Part shown: positions 25,901 through 33,037 of the stretch, one piece after another
Layout: every line of letters starts with the position of its first letter
How positions within the stretch are numbered: position 1 is the stretch's first letter
Assembly: GCA_024684375.1 (NCBI GenBank)
Contig: JAIKWZ010000051.1
Location: 124,001 to 188,000, forward strand
Direction of reading: 5' to 3'
From: Clostridiales bacterium
GTDB lineage: Bacteria; Bacillota; Clostridia; Christensenellales; Aristaeellaceae
Length of the DNA: 64,000 nt
Translations under genes and position numbers: made by a program
The notes under the pieces: model-generated
What the model saw: the letters and a program-made list of their open reading frames with translations, nothing else
Databases searched by the model: none
What the model was told of the DNA's origin: nothing

Positions 25901-26448
25901 CGGCAATTGAAGCTCAGAACAGGTACGAGCGCGTGCTCAATCCCTTCGGCGTGAAGGATCTGAGCAAGGCTGAACTGACAGACGTCAGCGAAGGCAGCGT
26001 GTATTACGATGCGGTCAAGTACGTAATGGCGGAAGGCTCTATGGTTCCCATGAGCGAGACTGAGTTCGGCTCCAAACAGCCCGCCGCAATCGGCGATCTG
26101 GCTGTATCTGTGTATCTGTACTATGGCGGTCCATACGATCCGCAGGGCGCTGTGGACTGGCTGGCGGGTTACGAGCTGCTGCCTCAGGTGAACGCGGGCC
26201 AGGAGATCACCAGGGCCGAAGCTGCTTACTACACGTACTTCGTGCTCGCGGGACTGGGCGTGGAACTTGACATGCCTGAGGAGATAACGTTGAGTGACGC
26301 GGAAGCGATCGGTGGGGATATGGCTCCTTTCGCGCAGATCATGTGCGATAACGAGCTCATGCTTGCTGACGACGGTGTTTTCCGTCCCGACGATATCCTT
26401 ACCCGCGAGGAAATGGCGTACATTATCTTTACGATATTCGCGGAATAA
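22999..26448 (+). CDS. Secreted M16C (presequence-protease-like) metallopeptidase with SLH-like C-terminus
   Basis: 1149 aa. The signal peptide covers 1-24 (FICLALLAGLLGFAPAE). The peptidase region starts near 32: RTPAYTDKGIAHVLEHSVLGG contains the inverted zinc motif H85-x2-E88-H89, and the distal zinc Glu is Glu186 in GTVYSEMQGSY. FxxLxTQTYNTYMNAYT matches PreP/CYM1 proteins, which cut peptides inside a closed chamber. The last 110 residues read like two S-layer-homology modules (ITRAEAAYYTYFVLAGLG, then FRPDDILTREEMAYIIFTIF), so the enzyme may be held on the cell wall. Most bacterial M16C enzymes lack a signal and this tail. The ribosome site is GGGAGAG. Confidence 0.9.
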   Translation: MMKRTLSLFICLALLAGLLGFAPAETDGAYTLKATRRFELVGADVSLYEHNKTGALVMFLNNSDTNRTFQIAFRTPAYTDKGIAHVLEHSVLGGSKKYPSRGLFTSLSTQTYNTYMNAYTANYMTAYPVASLSEEQLLMFADFYTDSVFNPMVLEDSDIFSEEAWRYTLDAPEAELGIEGTVYSEMQGSYTLARAARLNYYNTVFPGSTRGRDSGGIPEVIYTMKWEDVTEFYKEYYHPSNSFTVIYGDIQDENAFLTLLDGYFSAYEKKEFVITEDGYTPITESIKAEFAYPVANGSDTDKQANVYYGLVTDCAYEDLDELDYLTTLLADDSGYFVQTLKRELPGASGACYVDSSTPEISVMFIAQGVNREDADTFKRICDEAIKDAAENGFDADAVDAIVSGYNLSIQLIGEEDELNIDMVETIADYWALRGDMFGYMEYIDRLDSFKEKALDGSMSRAAEKYLLGNERTVLAVTYPEPGMLESKTEAFKAQLQADKAQMSEEEIQSIIAYKPYDKDALDDTTKGLITQLTAATTQSLPEDTRVYDISDETDEDGIRFVTVDAKVDGVGETALMLDASGLKQEQLHYFKLLCDVLGELDTQSHTKQEISTLSSRYLYDGIIKVSVMGDLESASPYMRLTFTALDEDLDEGYGLLYELLYETKLDDAGELLKLVKQLKTSLRATISQNCYAVMLYRAEGAFDATTSFFSYVTYIDYYEFLEKTEQLLESDPEKVIGELKAIQQYFNNRYGAIAGFTGSQASAEVNRAAAKAFLMKLDEREITPETYAIDNKKTNEALIIDGTVNYNMVFASWKELGLDGYDGAMDAVASFVYDNYLYNMLRVQYGAYGVLHGSSDSGVYIITYRDPNIDETFEVYASLGELIAKDSPAQEELDGYILSAYSSYAKSGGELSGGFSALLNYLDGESQEKTLERMRALKGVTPDVFKTYSGLYEKLFAQGAQATSGGAAAIEAQNRYERVLNPFGVKDLSKAELTDVSEGSVYYDAVKYVMAEGSMVPMSETEFGSKQPAAIGDLAVSVYLYYGGPYDPQGAVDWLAGYELLPQVNAGQEITRAEAAYYTYFVLAGLGVELDMPEEITLSDAEAIGGDMAPFAQIMCDNELMLADDGVFRPDDILTREEMAYIIFTIFAE

Positions 26449-26459
26449 AAACGACAGGA

Positions 26460-26488
26460 GGCCGCGGCGGATGTTTTTCGCCGCGGCC
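26460..26488 (+). terminator. Putative terminator after the M16C gene
   Basis: 10-bp perfect stem GGCCGCGGCG / CGCCGCGGCC around a 9-nt T-rich loop, 12 bp past the stop. It is not followed by a strong T run, so termination may be partial. Confidence 0.5.
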
Positions 26489-26526
26489 ATTCGTTATGAT
26501 TGAATTCTTATAGGAGAGATGATCCG

Positions 26527-27102
26527 ATGAATAAACCGCCTGTGTTCTACTGCCAGCTGGATTATCCCGACACGCCATACCCGAACCAGCGCACGGGCAG
26601 GGGCACCATTGCCGACAACGGCTGCGGACCCTGCTGCGCGTCCATGGTGGCGGAAAACATGCTCGGGGTGAAATTCCCTCCCGAGGAAGCTTGCAGGCTC
26701 GCCATAGAGTGCGGGGCCAGGGAAAAACCGGGCACAGACCTGTACATCTTTTCACCTGTCTTCGCAGAGAAATTCGGGCTGAACGTGACCGACACAGAGG
26801 ACGCGGATGAGGCGAAAAAGTTTCTGGAACAGAAAAAGGGTCTGGTGATCGCCAACACCTACGGCGACCGGCCGGAGGACGGCTGGATCGGCGTGTTTTC
26901 GGACAGCGGCCATTACATAGTCCTGGCGGGCATAGAGGGGGATACCGTGAGAGTGTGGGATCCCATGTACCGCCCCGGTCGCTTTGACAAACCCGGCAGA
27001 AAGGGGAAGGTGCGAATGGAGGGCAACGAGGCCTTCGCGGACTTCTCCATAATCCGCGAAGACTGTTATCACCGTCCGTTTTTCCTTTTCAGTAAAGCGT
27101 GA
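26527..27102 (+). CDS. C39-like cysteine peptidase-fold protein
   Basis: 191 aa from ATG 26527 (AGGAG about 10 bp upstream); the frame opens at 26500 but without a better ribosome site. It has the papain-like C39 pattern: NGCGPCCASMVAENML with Cys33, GHYIVLAGIEGDTVRVWDP with His129 and Asp145, plus a Gln early in the chain as possible oxyanion residue. Related domains (Peptidase_C39_2) cleave leader peptides or act as uncharacterised hydrolases. Without a signal or transporter domain it should be cytoplasmic, and its substrate is unknown. Confidence 0.75.
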   Translation: MNKPPVFYCQLDYPDTPYPNQRTGRGTIADNGCGPCCASMVAENMLGVKFPPEEACRLAIECGAREKPGTDLYIFSPVFAEKFGLNVTDTEDADEAKKFLEQKKGLVIANTYGDRPEDGWIGVFSDSGHYIVLAGIEGDTVRVWDPMYRPGRFDKPGRKGKVRMEGNEAFADFSIIREDCYHRPFFLFSKA

Positions 27103-27123
27103 CGCAGACAGCAAAAAAGCAGA

Positions 27124-27160
27124 CGGAAGGCGGCGCTTCATTATGAAGCGCCGCCTTCCG
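27124..27160. terminator. Strong hairpin after the C39-like gene
   Basis: Perfect 17-bp stem (CGGAAGGCGGCGCTTCA and its complement) with a TTA loop. A poly-A stretch on the 5' side would give a T run on the minus strand; the plus side has only ACTTTG. It probably insulates the promoter of the next gene, which starts at 27179. Confidence 0.65.
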
Positions 27161-27178
27161 ACTTTGAACATGGACGAT

Positions 27179-27207
27179 TTGACCGTTCAAGCCCGCGATG
27201 GTATAAT
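27179..27207 (+). promoter_or_regulatory. Sigma-A promoter for the isochorismatase-family gene
   Basis: TTGACC (27179-27184), 17-bp spacer, TATAAT (27202-27207), 38 bp before the start codon. Confidence 0.8.
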
Positions 27208-27245
27208 AAAACAAATAGTCGGCTTTTGAGGGGGAAAACAGAAAA

Positions 27246-27767
27246 ATGATCTTGTTGGTGATCGACATGCAGAAAGGATTGGCTGACGAAGAACTGTATG
27301 CCTATGATACTTTCACGGAAAGGACAGCCCAACTGGTAGATGTCGCGAGAAAGAATGGTGTTGAGGTTGTCTTTGTTCAGCATGACGCGGGACCCGGCAG
27401 CGGCATGTCGGTCGGAGACGAAGCTTTTGAGATCATCGATCGGATAGCGCCGAAAGAGGGAGAAAAGGTATTCATCAAGACGATCAACAGCTGCTTCGGA
27501 AACAGTGACTTTAAACAATATATGAAACATCAGACGGACAGGCGGCTGATGATCATCGGCCTGCAGACGAATTACTGCATTGACGCCACGGTGAAATCGG
27601 CATTTGAACGAGGATATGAGGTCATCATTCCTGAAGGCACGAACTCCACTTTTGACAACGATTACATGTCCGCTGAGACGACGGTCCGATATTATAACGA
27701 AGACATCTGGGAAGGACTTGCAGACATCGTTTCATTCGAAGAAGCTATAGCCCTATTAAGAAAATGA
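27246..27767 (+). CDS. Isochorismatase-family cysteine hydrolase
   Basis: 173 aa. The cysteine-hydrolase triad is present: Asp7 (VIDMQKG), Lys78 (FIKTINSCF) and Cys111 (LQTNYCIDAT, with the cis-peptide region before it). Members include nicotinamidase, N-carbamoylsarcosine amidase and many amidases of unknown substrate; the absence of the nicotinamidase metal motif DxH argues against PncA. It is monocistronic with its own promoter and terminator. Codon choice looks more AT-rich than in the neighbours (AAA, GAT and ATT are common), which could reflect acquisition. GAGGGGG lies upstream of the ATG. Confidence 0.85.
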   Translation: MILLVIDMQKGLADEELYAYDTFTERTAQLVDVARKNGVEVVFVQHDAGPGSGMSVGDEAFEIIDRIAPKEGEKVFIKTINSCFGNSDFKQYMKHQTDRRLMIIGLQTNYCIDATVKSAFERGYEVIIPEGTNSTFDNDYMSAETTVRYYNEDIWEGLADIVSFEEAIALLRK

Positions 27768-27853
27768 CATGTTTACGTTTAGTGATGTGATCTTTCTTTG
27801 CCCAAGGTCTGACGGGCATAAGATTTGCGTCCCCAAAACCATGACTTGACAGT

Positions 27854-27890
27854 AAAAATCGGCATGACCTGAGAGGTCACGCCGATTTTT
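27854..27890 (+). terminator. Intrinsic terminator after the isochorismatase-family gene
   Basis: Stem AAAATCGGC-A-TGACC / GGTCA-C-GCCGATTTT with one mismatch and a short GAGA-type loop, then a T run. It lies 86 bp past the stop. Confidence 0.8.
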
Positions 27891-27974
27891 GAATCCTTTT
27901 TTGCGGGTAATCGTTTCCTCTGTAAGCTTCATTAACTATGGACGCCATTGACCTATCTCATATTGCTGCCCGAA

Positions 27975-28124
27975 TCATTGTCTGTCCGGCTTCTTTGTGC
28001 AGCCCGGGCAACCGCAGCCGCATCCTCCTTCGCAGCAGCGGCTCTTGCCTTTCCTTACGCGGATAAATGCCAGCGTCACGGCGGCGGCAACCAGCACTAT
28101 GATAAAGATATCCCAGATGTTCAT
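27975..28124 (-). CDS. FeoB-associated Cys-rich membrane peptide (49 aa)
   Basis: A 49-residue frame starting ATG at 28124 with AGGAGG eight bases upstream and ending TGA at 27975. It has one membrane helix (residues 5-21, DIFIIVLVAAAVTLAFI), a basic stretch (RVRKGK) and a tail with six cysteines (CCEGGCGCGCPGC, 30-42). This matches the small FeoB-associated Cys-rich proteins often encoded directly behind feoB. A role in ferrous-iron handling or FeoB assembly is inferred from context. It starts 10 bp after the feoB stop. Confidence 0.85.
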   Translation of the reverse strand: MNIWDIFIIVLVAAAVTLAFIRVRKGKSRCCEGGCGCGCPGCTKKPDRQ

Positions 28125-28133
28125 ATCGACCTC

Positions 28134-30476
28134 CTATGCCGCGCCGAACAGCATGCCTATCAGCCGTACGGCGAGTGCAGCGATCCAGGCTATGGAGCAC
28201 TGGAGCAGTATCACGTAAAACGCCCATCTGCGGCCCATCTCACGGCGTATGGAAGCTATGGCCGCCACACAGGGAGTGTACAGAAGGCTGAACGCCAGCA
28301 GGCACGCGGCGGTCAGCTTTCCGATGGCTTCCACGCCGCCCGTGAACAACATCTCCATAATGGATACCACGCTCTCCTTGGCCATAAAGCCGCTGACCAG
28401 GGAGGTGACTATGCGCCAGTCGCCCAGCCCCACGGGCCGGAACACAGGCGCCACGAAGCCCGCTATGCCCGCCAGTATGCTCTTGTGGGAGTCGCTCACC
28501 AAGTTGAAACGGAAGTCGAAGCTCTGCAGGAACCAGACCACGATCGTTGCGATAAGGATCACGGAGAAGGCGCGGTGCAGGAAGTCCCGGGCCTTTTCCC
28601 ACAATAGCTGCATCACGTTCCGGGGACTGGGCAGGCGGTAGTTGGGCAGTTCCATGACGAAGGGCACCGCCTCGCCCTTGAATAGCGTCTTTCGGTATAC
28701 CAGTGCCACCAGCACGCCCGTCAGTATGCCCAGCAGGTACAGCGCTGTGATTATCAGCCAGCTGCAATTGGGGAAGAAAGCGCTTACGAAAAAGCTGTAT
28801 ATCGGCAGCTTCGCCGTGCAGGACATAAACGGAGTGAGCAGTATGGTCATTCGCCTGTCACGGTCGCTGGGCAGGGTGCGGGTGGACATCACCGCGGGCA
28901 CCGTGCAGCCAAAACCTATCAGCATGGGCACGATGCTGCGCCCGGAGAGGCCAATGCGGCGCAGGAGCTTGTCCATAACGAAGGCCACGCGGGCGATGTA
29001 GCCGCTGTCTTCCAGCATGGACAGGAAGAAAAACAGCGTCACGATCAGAGGCAGAAAGCTCAGCACGCTGCCTACGCCCTCGAATATCCCGTCCAACACC
29101 AGGCTTTTGATCGTTTCGTTTACGTTTCCGGCCTCCATGGCCTTTTCAACCAGCTCGCCCAGGGCTTCGATACCAGAGGCAAGCAGATCCTGCAGGAAGG
29201 GGCCGATAAGGAAAAAGGTCAGAAAAAACACCAGGCCCATTATCCCGATGAACAGGGGCAGGGCAGTGTACTTGCCCGTAAGCAGCTTGTCAGCTTTCTG
29301 GCTGCGGATGTGCTCCCTGCTCTCCCTGGGATGAGTGATGCAGGCATCCGAAACGCGCTCGATGTAGTCAAAGCGCATGTCCGCCATTGCGGCGCTGTGG
29401 TCGAGTTCTCTTTCCTTCTCCATCTGCAGCACGATGTGCTCCAGCATTTCCTGTTCGTTCGTGTCCAGGTTCAGGCGGGAAAGTATGTCAGCGTCGCCTT
29501 CCACCAGCTTGCTGGCCGCGAACCTTACAGGCAGGCCTGCCTCCTCGGCGTGGTCCTCTATCAGGTGGCTCACTGCGTGCAGCGCCCTGTGCACGGCGCC
29601 GCCGTGGTCTTCCGGGAAGCAGAAGTCCTGTCTTAAGGGCTTTTCCCGGTACTTGGCCACGTGCACCGCGTGGCGCACCAGTTCGTCCACGCCCTCGTTC
29701 TTCACCGCGGAGATGGGCACCACGGGCACGCCCAGCATGGCCTCCATGGCGTTGATGTCCACCATGCCGCCGTTGCCCCGGAGTTCGTCCATCATGTTGA
29801 GCGCCACCACCATGGGGGTGTTCATTTCCAGAAGCTGCATGGTCAGGTACAGGTTGCGTTCTATGTTGGTTGCGTCCACTATGTCGATTATCGCGCTGGG
29901 CTTGCTGTCCAGCACGAAATTCCGGGACACCATCTCCTCGCTGGAATAGGGAGACATGGAGTAAATGCCGGGCAGGTCGGTGATGAGCGTATCCTTATGG
30001 CCTCGTATGGCGCCGTCCTTGCGATCCACGGTCACGCCGGGGAAGTTGCCCACGTGCTGGTTCGCCCCGGTGAGCTGGTTGAACAGGGTGGTCTTGCCGC
30101 TGTTCTGGTTGCCTACTAGCGCGAAAGTGAGCAGGCTGCCTTCCGGCAGGGGATCGCCGCTGCCTTTGGGGTGGAACTTGCCTTCCTCGCCCAGGCCGGG
30201 GTGGTCGGTGAAGCGCTTTTCAGGAGCCTTGCCGGTGGAGGCGGCGTCGGGCGAAACGGGGGAGACCTGTATCTTTTCCGCGTCCGCTACGCGCAGCGTC
30301 AGCTCGTAGCCCCTCACCCTGAGTTCCATGGGGTCGCCCATGGGAGCGAGCTTCACCAGCGTCACGTCCGTGCCGGGGATCACGCCCATGTCCAGAAAGT
30401 GCTGTCTTAACGCGCCTTCGCCGCCCACGCTGTCAATGCGGGCGGACTGACCTGGCTTGAGATCGCTGAGCTTCAT
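28134..30476 (-). CDS. feoB: Ferrous iron transporter, FeoA-FeoB fusion
   Basis: 780 aa. Residues 1-72 are a FeoA SH3-like domain (MKLSDLKPGQSARI, FLDMGVIPGTDVTL). After a linker the FeoB G domain begins near 117: G1 VGNQNSGKTTLFN (122-133), G2 GNFPGVTVD, G3 DLPGIYS, G4 NMMD. A helical GDI-like part follows (about 290-400), then roughly ten membrane helices with the two Gate motifs (VPMLIGFGCTVPAVMSTR and a later ATIVVWFLQSF region). It imports Fe2+ across the inner membrane. The FeoA fusion is known in some Firmicutes. It lies 25 bp behind the radical SAM maturase gene and before the Cys-rich peptide. GGAGG precedes the ATG. Confidence 0.97.
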   Translation of the reverse strand: MKLSDLKPGQSARIDSVGGEGALRQHFLDMGVIPGTDVTLVKLAPMGDPMELRVRGYELTLRVADAEKIQVSPVSPDAASTGKAPEKRFTDHPGLGEEGKFHPKGSGDPLPEGSLLTFALVGNQNSGKTTLFNQLTGANQHVGNFPGVTVDRKDGAIRGHKDTLITDLPGIYSMSPYSSEEMVSRNFVLDSKPSAIIDIVDATNIERNLYLTMQLLEMNTPMVVALNMMDELRGNGGMVDINAMEAMLGVPVVPISAVKNEGVDELVRHAVHVAKYREKPLRQDFCFPEDHGGAVHRALHAVSHLIEDHAEEAGLPVRFAASKLVEGDADILSRLNLDTNEQEMLEHIVLQMEKERELDHSAAMADMRFDYIERVSDACITHPRESREHIRSQKADKLLTGKYTALPLFIGIMGLVFFLTFFLIGPFLQDLLASGIEALGELVEKAMEAGNVNETIKSLVLDGIFEGVGSVLSFLPLIVTLFFFLSMLEDSGYIARVAFVMDKLLRRIGLSGRSIVPMLIGFGCTVPAVMSTRTLPSDRDRRMTILLTPFMSCTAKLPIYSFFVSAFFPNCSWLIITALYLLGILTGVLVALVYRKTLFKGEAVPFVMELPNYRLPSPRNVMQLLWEKARDFLHRAFSVILIATIVVWFLQSFDFRFNLVSDSHKSILAGIAGFVAPVFRPVGLGDWRIVTSLVSGFMAKESVVSIMEMLFTGGVEAIGKLTAACLLAFSLLYTPCVAAIASIRREMGRRWAFYVILLQCSIAWIAALAVRLIGMLFGAA

Positions 30477-30501
30477 TTTTTTACCTCCAGAGCAAAGGTT
30501 T

Positions 30502-31623
30502 TTATCCTTTGAGGCCGCGGCGGGCGGAGATCATGCCTGCCAGCTGTGCCATGTCCTTGTATTTTGCGTCGAAAAAGCGCCTGTACGCCTCACAATAACG
30601 GTTCGCACCCAGTTCAGCCCGCGCCGGATCTTCCCGCAAACGCCTGCAGCCGCCCCTGCACAGGGCGTAATAACGGCATTTGGTGCATTTGGGATCCACA
30701 GGAGCGGACGAGGAAATGAACTTTTGAGCGGCGGGGGAGGAGAACAATTCGTCAAAGCTGTTTTCATTCACGTTCCCCAACTTCCATTCGTCAAGACAAT
30801 AAAAATCGCAGGGATACACTGAACCGTCCGCTTCCACGGTGACGCTTAAGGCGCACATGCTGTCCATGGAACAGCTTTCGGGACGGAAGCCCATAAGCAT
30901 CTGCAGCCAGTTGTCGAACATCCTGACGCTGACGAAATGCCCGGAAAGCAGGTCTTCCTTGTAAAGTTCCCAGGTTTTTATAAGAAAATCTCCCAATACG
31001 GCGTTTTCGGGCAGTTCCGCCTCATACCCGCTGCCTATGGGGGCAACGCAGGGGATAAACTGGACATAGCCGAAGGGTCTAAGGAAGCTGTAGGTCTGTT
31101 CCGGTGTGGCTGTGTTGTGCCGTGAGAGCACCGCAAGCACGTTGAAGGGAACTTCGTGCCGCCGGAGCAGCGCGGCAGAGGCGAGGACGCGCGCATGGCT
31201 CCCAAGACCGTCAAAGTCCTTGCGGCACGCGTCGTGGGCGGTCTGCTCCCCGTCCAGCGACAGCCCCACAAGGAAGTCTTCCTGTTTGAGAAAAGCGCAC
31301 CATTTGTCATCCAGATTCATGCCGTTGGTCTGTAGGGAATTGTGATAACGTTTGCCGCGGGAAAACTGTTTTTGAAGGCTTACGGCCCGATTAAAGAAAT
31401 CAAGCCCCGCAAGCGTCGGCTCGCCCCCCTGGAAAACAAAAAACACTTCGTTCTCACTGCCCTGAAAAGCGCGGCTTATCAGGTTCGTGAGAGTCTCTTC
31501 CGTCATGGGAGGCAAACGCTTTTCAAGCCTTTGCGCGGCTTCGTCCCTGTAAAAACAATACGAACAGTCAAGGTTGCATGCCCCGCTCACGGGCTTGACC
31601 AGTATGCTCAGACTGCCGCGCAT
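30502..31623 (-). CDS. Anaerobic sulfatase-maturase-type radical SAM enzyme (SPASM)
   Basis: 373 aa from ATG 31623 with GGAGG upstream; an in-frame extension to 31683 has no better ribosome site. The SAM cluster motif is CNLDCSYCFY (Cys16, Cys20, Cys23) right after SILVKPVSG, characteristic of anSME. FVFQGGEPTLAG and LQTNGMNLD fit the barrel. The C-terminal SPASM cysteines include CDFYCLDEW, CTKCRYYALCRGGCRR and a final Cys before the end. Such enzymes oxidise a Ser or Cys in sulfatases to formylglycine, or install other peptide modifications. No sulfatase gene is in this window, so the target could lie elsewhere or be another peptide. It is upstream of feoB in an apparent operon. Confidence 0.88.
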   Translation of the reverse strand: MRGSLSILVKPVSGACNLDCSYCFYRDEAAQRLEKRLPPMTEETLTNLISRAFQGSENEVFFVFQGGEPTLAGLDFFNRAVSLQKQFSRGKRYHNSLQTNGMNLDDKWCAFLKQEDFLVGLSLDGEQTAHDACRKDFDGLGSHARVLASAALLRRHEVPFNVLAVLSRHNTATPEQTYSFLRPFGYVQFIPCVAPIGSGYEAELPENAVLGDFLIKTWELYKEDLLSGHFVSVRMFDNWLQMLMGFRPESCSMDSMCALSVTVEADGSVYPCDFYCLDEWKLGNVNENSFDELFSSPAAQKFISSSAPVDPKCTKCRYYALCRGGCRRLREDPARAELGANRYCEAYRRFFDAKYKDMAQLAGMISARRGLKG

Positions 31624-31654
31624 GGGACACCTCCAAATGTTACCTGGAGATAAC

Positions 31655-31683
31655 ATTATAATCCTCAGCAGAGCGGCGCGCAA
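31655..31683 (-). promoter_or_regulatory. Putative promoter of the maturase-feoAB operon
   Basis: Minus strand: TTGCGC (31683-31678), 17-bp spacer, TATAAT (31660-31655). The start site would fall inside an inverted repeat ATGTTA (31637-31642) / TAACAT (31651-31656), a possible operator. The region 31684-31922 further upstream shows no gene. Confidence 0.5.
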
Positions 31684-31922
31684 TACTGCCCGCCCCGGAA
31701 TAAATCATACTTAATGGAAAATTAAAGTTTGGGACAGCAGCGCAAAGTCCGTGATCGACCAAAAACACAAGACTGCGGAGAGAGCCGCTGTCCTGTGCAG
31801 TCTGGAGCGTATGCGCCGATCCTTTGTTTTCGGGTGATTCTGTTGCCGTCATTTCCGTTTGAGCGGAACGTGGCAGAATAAAGGTCGGTTTTGCGCCTCT
31901 GCCCCGGGAGCGCTGGGTGGGA

Positions 31923-32852
31923 TCAGACCCGGATCTCCGGGGCGATGTGGCGGAACAGATCCTCAAACAGCCCGTCCCTGTTTATGTGGTACACCATGCG
32001 GCAGGGAGGACGCCTGAAGTCCCAGGACAGGTGGTGACTGTATTCGGGGATGGGACGGGGCACTATCTTGTCGCGCATGAGCTGCTTTTTGCTGTCGTTC
32101 ATCAGCCAGCCAATGCCCGTAACGTCCCAGATGGTGCGGCTCCACACGTGGCCCTTGGCGTATTCGTTGGCTGCCTCGATAGTATGGTCGATCAGGTATT
32201 CGCAAAGAGGATTCTTGCCCCTGAGCCAGTACTCGAGCTCAGGTCCGGTGGTGGCAAAGTTGCTTACGATCCCCTGAGCGGGAAGCATGACCAGCGGCAC
32301 GCCGGAGTCGAACACCACTCGCGCCGCTGCCACGTCCTGACGGACGTTGAACTCGTAATTGTCTTCCCAGTGAAGAGCGTGGCAGCCCAGCCACACCACC
32401 ACTATCCTCTCGGCTATCTCGGGTCTGGTCAGCAGCGCGGAAGCGATGTTGGTTATGGCGGCGATGGAAACGACATACAATGGCTTTTCGGAAGTATAAG
32501 TCATGGCCAGACGGATAAGATCCTCCATGGCTTCAGATGCTACGGGGGTCTTTTCGTCAGGCAGGTAGCTTGTGGGGCCGCGGAACACCGGGTAATCTTC
32601 CTTGCCGGCCAGCTTCAGCAGTTTTTTGATCTCGTGGTAGCTTTTTTCCATGCCGTCTGCGGGCCCGGTGGAGCGCTCGTTAAAGAAAGGCGCGGCGTAG
32701 AACGCCTTTACCCTCAGCCTTTCGGGCGCGCTTATGGCGTAAGAGATGGCGTACTGGTCGTCTATCTCATTGAAAGTGTCCGTATCCAGCACCATGTCTA
32801 CCAGTCCTTCGGGGCGGTTCAGCATCTTTATGATCTGCTCGTTGCTCAGCAT
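31923..32852 (-). CDS. Nucleoside hydrolase (IunH-like)
   Basis: 309 aa. The calcium-binding signature is VLDTDTFNEIDDQYA (Asp23, Asp25, Asp31, Asp32; the usual motif is DTDPGxDD). Later elements include VSIAAITNIASALL and IVVVWLGCHALHW in place of the canonical GG strands, and a C-terminal DVTGIGWLM. IunH enzymes hydrolyse purine or pyrimidine ribosides to base and ribose. The first motif differs from classic IunH (TFNE instead of TPGI), so the substrate may be different. GGAGGGAGGA lies before the ATG. It is a single gene, divergent from the PHP gene. Confidence 0.8.
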   Translation of the reverse strand: MLSNEQIIKMLNRPEGLVDMVLDTDTFNEIDDQYAISYAISAPERLRVKAFYAAPFFNERSTGPADGMEKSYHEIKKLLKLAGKEDYPVFRGPTSYLPDEKTPVASEAMEDLIRLAMTYTSEKPLYVVSIAAITNIASALLTRPEIAERIVVVWLGCHALHWEDNYEFNVRQDVAAARVVFDSGVPLVMLPAQGIVSNFATTGPELEYWLRGKNPLCEYLIDHTIEAANEYAKGHVWSRTIWDVTGIGWLMNDSKKQLMRDKIVPRPIPEYSHHLSWDFRRPPCRMVYHINRDGLFEDLFRHIAPEIRV

Positions 32853-32974
32853 GTCGGGTCCTCCCTCCGTTACTCATTTATTGACAGTGTTAATTACTAC
32901 GCTTAGGGCGGGAAGTCCTGCTTTTTTGTCGAAAAGAGTGGTTTTCGTTTTGGCTCCGGATCTGCGAGCGGCGC

Positions 32975-33002
32975 TTGACTTTTCCGGGGTTTGGTGTACA
33001 AT
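32975..33002 (+). promoter_or_regulatory. Sigma-A promoter for the PHP-domain gene
   Basis: TTGACT (32975-32980), 16-bp spacer, TACAAT (32997-33002), 35 bp before the start codon. Confidence 0.65.
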
Positions 33003-33037
33003 CTGGATGAAAGACAGCTTTATGAGGAGGCACTGGT

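Noticed and set aside
27246-27767. Nicotinamidase PncA
   Set aside because: The catalytic Asp-Lys-Cys set is present, but the DxHxxxxxxH metal motif of nicotinamidases is missing.
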